Shown: positions 51,026 through 61,294 of the stretch, in pieces
How the letters are laid out: the number at the start of each line of letters is the position of its first letter
Position numbering within the stretch: the first letter of the stretch is position 1
Origin: Rhynchopus euleeides
Lineage: Eukaryota > Euglenozoa > Diplonemea > Diplonemida > Diplonemidae
DNA length: 64,000 bases
Reading direction: 5' to 3'
Assembly: GCA_963210315.1 (NCBI GenBank)
Contig: OY723244.1
Coordinates: 2,108,001-2,172,000 of the forward strand
Translations under genes and position numbers: made by a program
Notes under the pieces: generated by a model
The model's database searches: none
What the model saw: only the letters and a program-made list of their open reading frames with translations
Told to the model about the DNA's origin: nothing

Positions 51026-51255
51026 TAAGCGTCGACCGTCGACCCAGTGATTTTGGGTTTCCCCCCCCCATAAAAAAGCGTCGACCCAGCGTCGACCCAG
51101 TGGACTGGGTTGACGCTTGGTCGAGGCTTGGAGCGTCGACCCAGTGGACCAATTGGGTTGCCATTCAAGCCTGGACCAAGCGTCAACCCATTTATTACAC
51201 TGGGTCGACGCTCACCAAGCGTCGACCAAGCGTCAACCCACTTTCACTGGGTCGA
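51026..51255. repeat. GCGTCGAC palindrome array
   Basis: Repeated GCGTCGACCCAGTG, ACTGGGTCGACGC and CAAGCGTCAACCCA words in both orientations; a stray GCGTCAACCCACC is at 51601. Confidence 0.85.
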
Positions 51256-52264
51256 CGTCGAAGAGAGTATGGTTTTGCAGGAACAGATGATCACTACCGT
51301 GGCCTCCGGCGGCTGGGGGGCTCTGCCCCCCAGACCCCCCCATCTCGCGTGCCCGTCTAGTAACCAAGTCCTTGCGCTTTGACGGCCGTGGCATATCAGG
51401 GGGCAGCGTCGAAATCATGGTCCCGAAAGCCATTTTTTGGTTTCCTCCGGCACCCGACGGCGCGAACCCAGCGCCTCACACCGTGCCCACCTAGTGGTCC
51501 ACCGATGGGAAAATTTGGCAACAACACGAGCGCGCGCGAAGCGCGCGCGAGAAAAATTGACCCCTAGTGTTTTCCCCCCTGATCCCCCCCCAAAACAGGA
51601 GCGTCAACCCACCAAATCTCCAAAATCGAAAAGTTAGCGACAGGCCTGGTGTGTATTTCAAGCATAATTATGTGCGCAACAAATCTTGCTGGTCACCAAA
51701 CCCCTCCGCCCCCCATCTCACGTGCGTTGCAACAAGATGTGCATTGATCCACCCTGGACAGCTTATCTGGCGTGGTACAAAAAGGACAAACATTGCGAGA
51801 AGGTGCTGGGAGACTTGCTTTTGCTTTCACTCTCGACAATCAAAATCAAACCCCCCCCCCCTCATTCTCACGTACAACAAGACGCACGCCATGCGGGATG
51901 GTGTATCAGGAAGCAAGCAAGATGCGGCAGAAACGGCAATGGCATTATGCCGATCACAATCTGCTCTTGGGGGGGATCTCCACAACCATGCAGACACCCC
52001 CACCCCACCCCACCCCCCCTCCGTTGCAGAGTGAGTGAAGGGAGATCATTCTTGTGATTCTTTCTACTTCTGTTTCACTACCCCCCCCCCTACGTTGGAG
52101 AGAAATCTGCTCGTGGGGAAAAAGGATGCAATGGAATGGGACAGATCACGAGAGGACTCTCTCGTGAGGTTCCCGTTTTCTTTTGGCTTTCATGGTGATG
52201 TGGATCTACGCGGACAGAAGCGGCGGCACCCCCACCACACCACCACCCACCCCCACCTGTCCAC

Positions 52265-52385
52265 CGCTCTCTCCGGAGGGGAAGGCGGCACTCTGCGCGC
52301 ATCCTCACACTTCTGCCTTTGTACGCGACTTTCTCGTAACTTGCTTTTGTCTTCACTGTTACGCCGTGGCTAAACTGTGTCGCGA
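52265..52385 (+). repeat. Dispersed repeat upstream of the laminin-G-like gene
   Basis: CTCTCCGGAGGGGAAGGCGG through TGTTACGCC recurs at 56437-56545 with moderate divergence. Confidence 0.7.
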
Positions 52386-52555
52386 AGCGGGGGCGAGCAA
52401 CGATTGCTGAGAACTAAACATGGCATGGCTTTTGTTTTGTGGTTATGCACGTCCCCAGCTCCCCACCGCCCCTCGGCCAGGTCTTCTGCGACACACACCA
52501 CCCAAAACCGAAAATCCCTACGAAAAGGGCATACCGCCTCCCCTGCCAAGCAAGG

Positions 52556-54088
52556 ATGCACACCGCTGTGATGCTGGCGCTGGCCCTGGGCCTGGTGAGC
52601 GAGGCTGCCGCTGCGACGTGCGTTGACTTGCAGCTCTCCGGCGGGGGCATCTGGGTGGACAAGCCGTACGGGACGGGGTGTGACTGGTACGGTGCCAAGG
52701 CGGAGCGCTGCGCGTGGTACGGCACCCGCTACCGGAACGAGCACGTCGCAAACGAGGCGTGCTGCGTGTGCGGCGGCGGGAGGAGGACGGACGTGCCGAG
52801 CCCGCCCCCTGCGACGGCCCCTCCCACACCCCCTGCCCCGACGGGGATGTCGGCGAAGGTGTTGGCGAAGTCGCACCTGGTGGCGTTCTGGGACTTCGAG
52901 ACGAAGGGGCCGACGGGGAACTTTGTGGCGCCGTCAAACGTGGACAGCGAGGGGGCGGCGGGGCCGGACGGGCTGTACCCCGTGTGGCTGCGGAGAGGGG
53001 ACGGTGGAAACGAGGAGGGGGCGGCCGGCTACACGGAGGCGACGTGGCCGTCATCGCACCCCGTGACCGCGACGAGGGCAGGCGGGCCGTTCAACGGGAA
53101 GGGGCTGAACGTGAAGGAGACGACGCTGTTCGCGACGGTGGAGAGGAGCAGCTTCGACAGGACGCCACTGGACATCAGCGGGGCGGACCCGTTCTCGCTG
53201 GTGGCGTGGGTGTGGCTCGGGGTGAACAGCAACCATCACCACATTGCGGGGATCTGGGACGAGGGGACGTGGGGCAAGTACAGCGGGCAGAGGCAGTACG
53301 CGCTGTTCCGGACCGGGCGCTACGGGGACAGGCTGTTCGGGCACATCAGCGCGACGGGTGCGGCGAGCTACCCGCAGGCGGGGACCGGCGGGGACCAGTA
53401 CGCAAGGATCCGGGCCCTGAACGGGGCGCACCTGTCGGAGGGGGCGTGGCACCTGCTGGCAATGACGCACGACGGGGCGCAGGCGCAGAGCTCGCAGGAC
53501 GGCGTGTCGACGCCGACCTCGTACAAGGCGGGTGAGGAGTGGGTGGAGGAGCGCGTGTACAAGGATGCCTTCAACCCCGTGACGAACCCGAAGGAGTTCT
53601 CGTGGGGCGTGTTCCACCCCCTGCGTTTCGTCGTGAAGTTCAACGGCTACAATGTCGCGGCCGACCAGGTGAACGAGCACTACGTGCGTGTGGATCTGAA
53701 GTCCCCTGCCGCGCAGCGCACAATCACCTACGGGGTGAAGGCCCCGAGCCTGAGCGCCATTGCCTCCCGCAACTACCGAGTGGCGTACTCCTTCAAGCGT
53801 GGGGGTGCCGCGGTCGCGCAGGGCAGCGGCTCCTTCGACGTCTCGAATAACGCCGGCTCCGCGAACCTGAGCCCGTCGCTTGTCGTGGAGGTGGGCGACC
53901 GCCTGGAGCTGGAGCTGACGCGCGATGGGGTTCGTGTGGGCGGCGTTGTGGAGCACAGGATGGGGCCCGGTGCCGCGTTCGCCTTTGGGCGCATCCTGGG
54001 GCAAGGCACAACGATGGTTCTGGGCGGTGTGGCCATGTACAACAGGGTGCTGTCTGAGGCGGAGCTTCAGGACCTGGCCTCCTTCTAG
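52556..54088 (+). CDS. Secreted protein with Cys-rich head and laminin-G/ConA-like domain
   Basis: 510 residues from the ATG in CAAGGATGC, chosen because it starts a signal peptide (MHTAVMLALALGLVSEAAA); the upstream in-frame extension has no such feature. Next comes a ~50-residue Cys-rich module (CVDLQL ... GCDWYG ... ERCAWYG ... EACCVCGG), a Pro/Thr linker (SPPPATAPPTPPAPTG), then a concanavalin-like fold. It begins HLVAFWDFETKG, with FSLVAWVWLG and WHLLAMTHDG as core strands. A large insert is followed by the terminal strand GTTMVLGGVAMYNRVLSEAE, typical of LamG_3 domains. Probably an extracellular carbohydrate- or matrix-binding protein. Intact and GC-rich, with no introns. Confidence 0.8.
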   Translation: MHTAVMLALALGLVSEAAAATCVDLQLSGGGIWVDKPYGTGCDWYGAKAERCAWYGTRYRNEHVANEACCVCGGGRRTDVPSPPPATAPPTPPAPTGMSAKVLAKSHLVAFWDFETKGPTGNFVAPSNVDSEGAAGPDGLYPVWLRRGDGGNEEGAAGYTEATWPSSHPVTATRAGGPFNGKGLNVKETTLFATVERSSFDRTPLDISGADPFSLVAWVWLGVNSNHHHIAGIWDEGTWGKYSGQRQYALFRTGRYGDRLFGHISATGAASYPQAGTGGDQYARIRALNGAHLSEGAWHLLAMTHDGAQAQSSQDGVSTPTSYKAGEEWVEERVYKDAFNPVTNPKEFSWGVFHPLRFVVKFNGYNVAADQVNEHYVRVDLKSPAAQRTITYGVKAPSLSAIASRNYRVAYSFKRGGAAVAQGSGSFDVSNNAGSANLSPSLVVEVGDRLELELTRDGVRVGGVVEHRMGPGAAFAFGRILGQGTTMVLGGVAMYNRVLSEAELQDLASF

Positions 54089-54967
54089 GGAAAAAGGATG
54101 GCAAGGTTTCAAGCTGGTTTTGCTTTTTATGTTTTTTTGTAGCAACAAAGACAGGCCCGTACCGACGTTTTGTCAGTCCTAGTACTGCTAAAAAAAGAGG
54201 TTGCTGGCAGCGTGCAGACAACCACAAACGAAAGCCAAACCCGCTTTTATGCGCATCGCCCCTTTCTCTCGCGCACCGCTTCCCATTGCTACTTGCCATT
54301 TAATTGTTTGTTCTTCTTTGCGGCATTTGCTTTCTTTTCCATCATTATACAATGTGCAGTGCCGCTTGCATGCCGTTATGCCGTTCCGTGCAATGGGCGC
54401 GCGCAACACCGTTTCTTTTCCCTGATACCTGGGACCCCCCGTGTTTAAGTCCCCCCCCTGGAGGCGATTTTCGGCCGGGGGGGACTTAAACACGGGGGGG
54501 GGCGGACCTAAACACAGGGGGGGCTTAAACACGGGGGTGGCACAGTGGAGACCAAGAAGACCTCTTCCTCTGCTGTCGTAGGGGGGTAATTCCGGTTCGG
54601 ATGGACTTTTGGCACCCCACTTTTCGACTCAGACAGCACCTGGAGGGCCTAGGGGCCACCTGATGACCCTCCAGACCAGCCCACCCCCGTGTTTAGGTCC
54701 CCCTGTGTTTAAGTCCCCCCCCTGCCAGACCCCCAGGGGGGGACTTAAACACGGGGGTAAGGGGGGGGGACTTATACACGGGGGGTCCCAGGTACAGTTT
54801 TTTTACCCCGGTTGAAGCGTCACTGTCTCGGTCTGTGCTGTGCTGTGACCGCAACAAACCCCTCCGCGCAGATTTCACCGTCTGTCGTGTGTGTTCGTTG
54901 TGCCGGGCTCTCCGGGAGCCTCGCGCCGCCACCTCTCACCCATTACATTTGTTCCATTTAGTTATAC
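54089..54967. other. Downstream non-coding region
   Basis: Contains the GTGTTTAAGTCCCCCC repeats described separately and the target-site copy GTTATAC at 54961. No gene. Confidence 0.5.
54425..54800 (-). repeat. GTGTTTAAGTCCCCCC repeat cluster, inverted copy
   Basis: Repeated CCCCCGTGTTTAAGTCCCCC and inverse GGGGGACTTAAACACGGGGG. 54580-54800 is the reverse complement of 58635-58845, including a unique GGTGCCAAAAGTCCATCC portion. Confidence 0.85.
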
Positions 54968-56113
54968 CAGGGGCTTAGCTTGGATTTTGGGGTTGGGGCC
55001 GAAACTCGGTCAGACTCGGTCACAGTACACACAGTTGAGTTGCCCCCCACCACCCCGTTCACCCAGAATTCGACGTTGCTGCCTTCCCGGGTCCCCCCCT
55101 TCTAGAACACCAGCTCAGCAACCAGGTCTGCAACCTGAGTTTGCTTTGTTGCCTTTGTAGGTGCTGCATTGGCAGTTCCCCGCCAGTGGCGGGTGCAGTC
55201 CCGGCAGCGCAAATAGTCCTGAAGTGGGCCGACAAAGAGCCTTCTTGGTGATCCCGTGAACTTTTCTACCTCGCAAGAGTGGCTACGGAGATACCCTGTG
55301 AATCTTCGCGACATTCCACTCCCGCAAAGAGTACATTTGCAAGGCTTTTGCTGCTCAGTTGGCGAAGCCTGGTGGAGACAAAGCGGGGCTTGGAAACAAG
55401 CATTCAACAGAAGCAGTGCCCAGCACTGCCGTTGTCGATGCAACATTTCTCCTGTAGATGCGGACAGTCACGGGAGGTGAAGATTGCAGCGAATACGCAG
55501 CTGCAGAGATGGGACCCTATCTCATCAAGGGTCACTTCTGGGCGCTTGTTCATGGCAGAGCAGGGCGTGCGAGGTCAAAGCATTCCTGATTAGATGCAAG
55601 CTGGAGTAGCTTGCACGTGAGAGCGAGGTTTCCCGAGGTAAACCGCCGAATAACCTCCTGCAAGCCCAACCTCCGAAACTCGGAACAGACACCCGGGCTC
55701 CTGCAGAAGGGCAGTCTTGTGCGCCTGTGCCCACTTCAGTGGGTGTGCTGCTGGGGCATTGAAGTCCGGGCAAGGGTACGCGCCAGTGATCCCCGGGAGA
55801 GGTGCCAGGCAATGGTCAGCGATGTGGCCCAGAGCCTCCTGCACCTGCGTGCCCACCATGTTGCCGGGAGACGGAATTCGAGACTGCTGACGTTATTCGC
55901 GGGCTAGCGACGAATCCGGGACAGAAGGAGAATGGGGTGTTCGCGTTCCGCTCGCACGCGTGCTTCACCTCCTGTGCTGCTGCACCCCATAAAAAATCCG
56001 ATTTTTTCGCGGAAATTTTTACCTTTTTTTTTTTTGGGCTGACCGAGTTTTTTTCCGGGTTTGGCTGAAACTCGGTCAGCTGACCGAGTTTCCCCCCCCA
56101 AGCTAAGCCTCTG
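54968..56113. mobile_element. hAT-like element with 7-bp duplication GTTATAC
   Basis: 1146 bp, ends CAGGGGCTTAGCTTGG and, inverted, CAGAGGCTTAGCTTGG, followed inside both ends by GAAACTCGGTCAG words. Flanked by GTTATAC (54961-54967, 56114-56120). A minus-strand frame (55446-55102) has a finger-like CTLCGSGMSRRFTGYLRSHS stretch but no transposase core. Confidence 0.85.
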
Positions 56114-57404
56114 GTTATACATTGCACAAAGAGAAGGAAGAGAAAGGGAGACGGGGTGAGGTGGCCTCCGTATCTACGGCAACCCGTGCGTCCTGGACGT
56201 GCGAAAAACGGCACCAATGCCCCCGGTCCCCGGTCCCGGGCAAGTCCTGAAGTCCTGCGGAGAAGCCGAGCAGCCGCACACGTACTGTACTGCCTGCAGA
56301 ACCAAACGAATCAATGGAATCAACCACTTGCACCAACACTGCAAAAAGTGGAGCTTTCTTTTGTTTGCTTTGCAAAAAGAAACACATTTCTTTTTACGCT
56401 GGTGTGAGCAGAAAGTGTCGCCCTGCCTTGTCAACCCCTCTCCGGAGGGGAAGGCGGCAGTCATGGCTGGCACGCATCCACACACATCTGCCTTTTTACG
56501 TTACTTCCTCGTCGCTTGCTTTTGTTGTCACTGTTACGCCAAGCACAGAGAAGCCATTGCAAAGGAAAGGATCCCACCCCCACACCCCGACACCCCTGCG
56601 TTGTTTCTGTCTGACTTTGTTTTGTACAGCCGATCATCTGCGCAGGCACAGCCCAACTCCCGCACCTCCTACACGCACCCGCTTGTCTTCTGCGTCAGAC
56701 GCTTCTGCTGCATGCAAGCCACAAGGGAGTAACATCCGCGACCCACCCACGTGGTATTGCGCCTTCGACTCGGGTGCTGCCAAGAAGTTTCTGATCGACC
56801 CGCACGGCATGACCGTCAAGGTGTAACGGATGGGAAGCCGCCACACACGGCAGTCGCCGTGCCGCAGCTTGTAATCGAGCAGAAGCGGGCACTCCTTTTC
56901 CCACCTTTAACCATCGTGTTCGGCTGTGATCCGTCTCGTGACGGTGCCCTTTGTGTTTGCGAGTTGCTGTCTTGCCTGCCTTACGCGTTCAGCAAGCCGC
57001 GTGCAACACACAGCACACGCAGAGCTCCCAGCATTCTCTGCGCATATTGCAGGTCGCATCCAGCATCTGGGGGAAGCGCGCCATTTCAGCATGCAGCAGA
57101 GGGGTCGCATCACTTGAATTGAATGCAGCCGTGCAGTTTGCATGATTATGAGGCTTCACTTCCCTCTCGTGCAGAGGTGGGGAGTGACGCCCGCCAAGAC
57201 GGCACAAACAGGTTGCCAACTGACACTCCGTGTTAGCGGTGCTGGAGGGGACTGGGGGGTGGGGGGTTACTCAGCCCGTTCAGGTCTGTCACTGCCTGAG
57301 GCGCTTGCCAACACACACCCACACACCCAAAACCCGAAGGTGAGCGGCTGCGTGCTGGGGGAGGCGCGACACCAGAAAGGAAGGCACTAGCGAAGTCAGC
57401 AAAC
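56114..57404. other. Upstream region of the WD40 gene
   Basis: One dispersed repeat (56437-56545); short overlapping frames without family resemblance; CA-rich tract at 57312-57330. No gene supported. Confidence 0.45.
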
Positions 57405-58532
57405 ATGGATGTGACTGTGCGTCATGCCGGGACTGGTGACAGCTGTGTCGTCGGTGTTCCGGAAGGCGGGACCGTGGTCGGGCTGAAGGCGGATGCGCTC
57501 AACGAGATGTTCCCGGGTTCCACCAACGCATCCCGTGAGGCTGAGAACGTGGCAGCACACATCGAAGGGTGTGAGGAGGAGCTGGACGACGCACAGCGCG
57601 TTGCCGACACGGCTCTGGGGGACGGGGGTGCTGTCAAGCTCGTCCCACGCTGGCCCAGAGTCAAGGCCCCCGCTGAGTACTCTTCTGCGCATGGCTGCCC
57701 CACACGGCTCATCACACTGTCGAGGTGTGGGACGCTGTGTGCAGTGGTGTACAACAACGGACGCATCACTGTGTTTGACACCATCACCGCTGATGTGGCG
57801 GCGGACTTACTCCACGGTGCCAAATATATTTTTACTACTGCTTTCTCGGTCTGCGGAACGTGGCTGGCGACGTGCTCTCTTGACGGCACCATCTGCGTGT
57901 GGCTGACATCAACCTGGGAGCAGGTCTGCAGCCTGGACCAAAAGAGCACCGTGCACAGTTCAGCGTGGACACACTGCGGACGTCTCGTGTCCGGAGGCCA
58001 GACGGGGAATGTGCGTGTGTGGGACTTGAAAGGCACACCGAGCGCCACAGTGCTGGAGGGTCACAGCAAGGCTGTGAAAGGCATTGCTGTGTCACGCACG
58101 AGGATCTTCAGCGGGTCAGAGGACAGGACCATCCGTGTGTGGGACATCAACACCCGCGCACACACACACAGCCTGGATGACCACACTCGGGGAGTCCGTC
58201 AAATCGCCCTGACTCAGGACGAGCAGCACCTGGTGTCGTGTGCTGACGACGATTCACTCAAGGTGTGGTGCACAGCCTCCCTCAGCTGCCTGCGTACTGT
58301 GCAGCTGGACGTCTATCCCTGCTCACTTGCTGTGTCACAGCCAGGTGATGTTGTTGCCGTGGTGACAGTGAACGCTACCACCACCCTTTTCCGCCTCAGC
58401 ACAGGTAAGCGTCTGGGGAGGGTGTACTCAGGAGGTGAGGGTGTTGCCCTCAGCCCCTGCGGGAGGTGGGTCTTCATTCCTACCAAACCCGCTTGTGTCG
58501 CTGTGTGTGCTGCGTCTTCCGTTTCGCCCTGA
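57405..58532 (+). CDS. WD40-repeat protein with possible ubiquitin-like N-terminus
   Basis: 375 residues from the ATG in AAACATGGATG. The first ~80 residues (MDVTVRHAGTGDSCVVGVPE ... GDGGAVKLVPR) have the strand-helix-strand pattern and late hydrophobic strand of a ubiquitin-like fold. Seven WD-type blades follow, the clearest ending in TICVW, NVRVWD, TIRVWD and SLKVW; the last two are degenerate (TTTLF; GRWVFIP). WD40 propellers are binding platforms. With a Ubl head the protein could act in ubiquitin-linked or scaffold roles, but the partner is unknown. Stop at 58530-58532; no intron. Confidence 0.82.
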   Translation: MDVTVRHAGTGDSCVVGVPEGGTVVGLKADALNEMFPGSTNASREAENVAAHIEGCEEELDDAQRVADTALGDGGAVKLVPRWPRVKAPAEYSSAHGCPTRLITLSRCGTLCAVVYNNGRITVFDTITADVAADLLHGAKYIFTTAFSVCGTWLATCSLDGTICVWLTSTWEQVCSLDQKSTVHSSAWTHCGRLVSGGQTGNVRVWDLKGTPSATVLEGHSKAVKGIAVSRTRIFSGSEDRTIRVWDINTRAHTHSLDDHTRGVRQIALTQDEQHLVSCADDDSLKVWCTASLSCLRTVQLDVYPCSLAVSQPGDVVAVVTVNATTTLFRLSTGKRLGRVYSGGEGVALSPCGRWVFIPTKPACVAVCAASSVSP

Positions 58533-58634
58533 GTGCAGTGTCTCGGAACCTCTCTCAGCTCCATTGCCTTGTGTTCTTTTCGTTATGATTCTGTAGCACA
58601 TTCATGATGCGTAACATGCGGAATAGTGGTAATT

Positions 58635-58845
58635 GTACCTGGGACCCCCCGTGTATAAGTCCCCCCCTGGGGGTCTGGCAGGGGGGGGGGGGGCTTAAAC
58701 ACAGGTGGACCTAAACACAGGGGTGGGCTGGTCTGGAGGGTCATCAGGTGTCCCCTCGGCCATCTGTTGCCCTCCAGGTGCTGTCAGAGAAAAGTGGGGT
58801 GCCAAAAGTCCATCCGGACCGGAATCACCCCCCCTAACTCCCTCG
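58635..58845 (+). repeat. GTGTATAAGTCCCCCC repeat, direct copy
   Basis: Reverse complement of 54580-54800 with small indels, including the GGTGCCAAAAGTCCATCC portion. Confidence 0.85.
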
Positions 58846-59629
58846 CAAAGTGTAGGAGTGCTTCTGAGGACCCTGCTCCTATTCTGTGTGTCGAGCTTCC
58901 CGTGTTCACACATGTGTCACACCCACACCAAAGCAGCAGGCTTGTGGAGGCTTTGGGTAGTGGAAGCGTCAACGCAGCAAATGGGGCCTCCGCTTGTTGG
59001 CACCCCACATTCTTGCGCTGGTGGAAGTGTTTCCACAGGCTCAGGCTGAGCCGAAAAGTGTAGCCTCCCTCCCCCCCCCACAAGCTTCAACCGACAAACG
59101 TCCTCTCTCTTCAGCCCCACCAAACAGGAATGAAGGTTTCGGGTGGGACCCTGTTCTCGTGTTGTGGCCTCTAGGGGACACTGCGCGATGCCAGTTCGCT
59201 ACCCAAACTACAGTCCCGCAGTTTCGGGGCTACTTGGGGGCCTTCTTCGCTCTAAAGTGCCGAAACAAAACGTGAGTCCACTCACATTAGAGGAGCCAAA
59301 CAGACACGGCTTGACACAGAACAGAGGCCCCCCATAGCGTGTCTGAGCTCGCGTGACGACGCCTGGTTTAGCTCCACCCGGGACCGAACGCTGGATCACC
59401 TCCTCCTTCTCCTCCCTCCCCTCTCCTCCAAGGCTCCTCTTCCGCAGACACACCCCACGCGGCACGTGCTGTGTGCTGGGTGCCTCCCCCGCCCCCCCCC
59501 CCCCCCCCCGTGCTGCAGATGAGTGCCTTGACGTTTGATCATGAGAACCAAAGAACGTTTTTGCATACCATCACAGCCTAATTGCCCACACAGTACAACA
59601 ACACAACACAGGCCGGAAAAAACACTGGA

Positions 59630-59710
59630 TTTCAGACACAACCTGCATAACGAGTGAAGGGTGATCATTCTTGTGCTTCCTTCAAATTCGATTTCACTAC
59701 CCCCCCCCCC
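59630..59710 (+). repeat. Tail of a dispersed repeat ending in poly-C
   Basis: ACACAACCTGCATAACGAGT, GTGATCATTCTTGTGCTTCC, then TTTCACTACCCCC. Relatives at 17843-17920, 25815-25890 and 52026-52092 share the words and the C-run end, as expected of a copy family with a fixed 3' end. Confidence 0.7.
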
Positions 59711-60177
59711 TAGGGCAGTGGTGGCTGCGTACGCGTACGCAGCGTGATTTTCAAAAAGTGCGTACGGCGTACGCGTACGCGTACGCGTACGCGTACGGCG
59801 CTGCGTACGGCAGTCTATGGAGCACAGGAGACGGCCATGTCCGCACACCAAATCCGACAGTCGAACTCAGGTGTACCAGGGGCAGCCTTCGAGCCTTCCA
59901 GTCGGAAGTGGTACCTTTTGCAGTATGCTTGCGGGTGTACTTGCAGGTGTTGCGAGTTATTCGCCACGTGCGCGGCAAGGAACCATCTGTGAAAGGCAAG
60001 AGCAAAGGCCAGGGCCCAGCCACCCGCTGGGTGGCCTACTGTGTGCTGAGAGACCTGGAATACCAGCCGTACGCAAAATCTGCGTACGCGTACGCAGCGC
60101 GATTTTCAGAAAGTGCGTACGGCGTACGCGTACGCGTACGCGTACCGTACGGCCGTACGCTGCCACCACTGCCCTAG
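59671..60177 (+). CDS. Open frame spanning the GTACGC MITE, copy 2
   Basis: Same reading frame as 12602-12156 (minus), with a few substitutions and one extra GTACGC unit. Central part (LRVIRHVRGKEPSVKGK, YCVLRDLEYQPY) unrecognised. Confidence 0.25.
   Translation: MCFLQIRFHYPPPLGQWWLRTRTQRDFQKVRTAYAYAYAYAYGAAYGSLWSTGDGHVRTPNPTVELRCTRGSLRAFQSEVVPFAVCLRVYLQVLRVIRHVRGKEPSVKGKSKGQGPATRWVAYCVLRDLEYQPYAKSAYAYAARFSESAYGVRVRVRVPYGRTLPPLP
59716..60171 (+). mobile_element. hAT-type MITE with GTACGC arrays, copy 2
   Basis: 456 bp, ends CAGTGGTGGCTGCGTACG / inverted, flanked by a perfect 8-bp CCCTAGGG (59708-59715, 60172-60179). Opposite orientation to 12162-12611 and nearly identical. Confidence 0.92.
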
Positions 60178-60344
60178 GGGGGGTCTACTGGGGGAAACAT
60201 TGGCCAAATTTTGAGAAACACGTTTTTGACCCCAAAATGGTCGTTCTGGTGCCAGAAAGTGCCCAATATACTCCGGAAACTCGTTTCCGCCCACTCTCAG
60301 GGGGTGGAATGCCCCCGACGATGCCGTTTTTAGCAACCAAAATT

Positions 60345-61144
60345 TTTGGGACAGAACTTGTACCTGGGCTGCACACCACAGGACACATCAAGCAGAGCAA
60401 ACACACCTCAACCTGCCAGATGCACAGAAGAACTGTTGTCGTTGATTGTTCTGAAACATAACAGCTTCTCGGTGCCCTCCAGAGGTCAAAAGCCAAGCCA
60501 ATATGAGGTAATCGCGCCAAGAACAGTTGTGGGAGAAGTATGGTACAGTTCGTGTCCCATTTGACGCTGCTCTTGGGAGCTGGGTCTGTGTGGCACGGCG
60601 CATCCGTTGCCAGGGAGCGCGTCCTCGGGTGTGGTGCCTCACCTGTGAGCATGTGGCACAGGGACGCCATACGAGAGTCTCTCAGATGCCTCCTCTGATG
60701 GGAGGCAGCTGACTGGAACAGGCACCTGGTACAGCAGGCACGGGTACAAGAAGTGGCCAGAAGTAGCGCTCAGCAGAAGCGCAAGATTTTCCCGTCTCAG
60801 CTTCCAGCCCCAACTTCCGCTCAACGGTATTGTTGGGAAGTACTCAGGCATGGCTGCATTGTCAAATGGGAGGCTGATTGGGTGCCACAAATGACTGGAT
60901 TGAGGGAGTCGACGGAGTCTACAGTTGAGATACGGGCCAGTCTCTCAAAGGAAGAGGAAACCAGACCTGATTGCTCTCGCCGACGAGCAGGGTGTTGTGC
61001 AGGGCGCAGTTCACGTACCAGAACGACGGACGGACCTCCTGAGGGCCACCCGGCGCCGCTGGCAGTCCCTGAGGGTGATACAAACGGCAACAGCGGAAAT
61101 AAGCAGACTGCACAAATAGCCCCAGGTACAAGTTCTGTCCCAAA
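60345..61144. mobile_element. TIR element with ends TTTGGGACAGAACTTGTACC
   Basis: 800 bp; the left end TTTGGGACAGAACTTGTACC is repeated inverted at the right (GGTACAAGTTCTGTCCCAAA). Target duplication unclear because both flanks are A/T runs. No gene recognised inside. Confidence 0.7.
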
Positions 61145-61199
61145 GAATTTTTACTAGTTACGAGCGACGAAGCGTAGCGAAGTCGCGAAGTAACGAAGG

Positions 61200-61286
61200 A
61201 AATCGTACGACTGAAGCTTTGGATTAGCACCTCATGCCACTTCACAGGGCCTCAACACAGCCTTGAGACAGCAAGTGTGCGCTCAA
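61200..61286. repeat. MITE with ends AAATCGTAC, truncated by the recombinase element
   Basis: Matches 42143-42235, then stops at GCGCTCAA, where the next element's leader begins. Confidence 0.8.
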
Positions 61287-61294
61287 GTTTAACA

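Larger units (their letters stand above)
48184..52555. other. Gene-poor, repeat-rich stretch
   Basis: Holds the listed palindrome arrays and MITEs, GGAAGCGTCAACGCATC at 48231, a partial AAATCGTAC MITE at 48890-49000, GT/poly-G runs at 49010-49070, poly-C at 49876-49918, and a dispersed tail repeat at 51775-52092. At 51300-51345 is a GGCGGCTGGGGGGCTCTGCC / CCCCC hairpin of the kind often seen in transposon remnants. No gene supported. Confidence 0.45.
58533..59715. other. Downstream non-coding region with repeats
   Basis: Holds the GTGTATAAGTCCCCCC repeat, GGAAGCGTCAACGCAGC at 58961, a foldback-like GGGGGCCTTCTTCGCTC (59235) facing GAGGCCCCCC (59323), and a tail repeat at 59630-59710 that ends in poly-C just before the next MITE. 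Confidence 0.5.
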
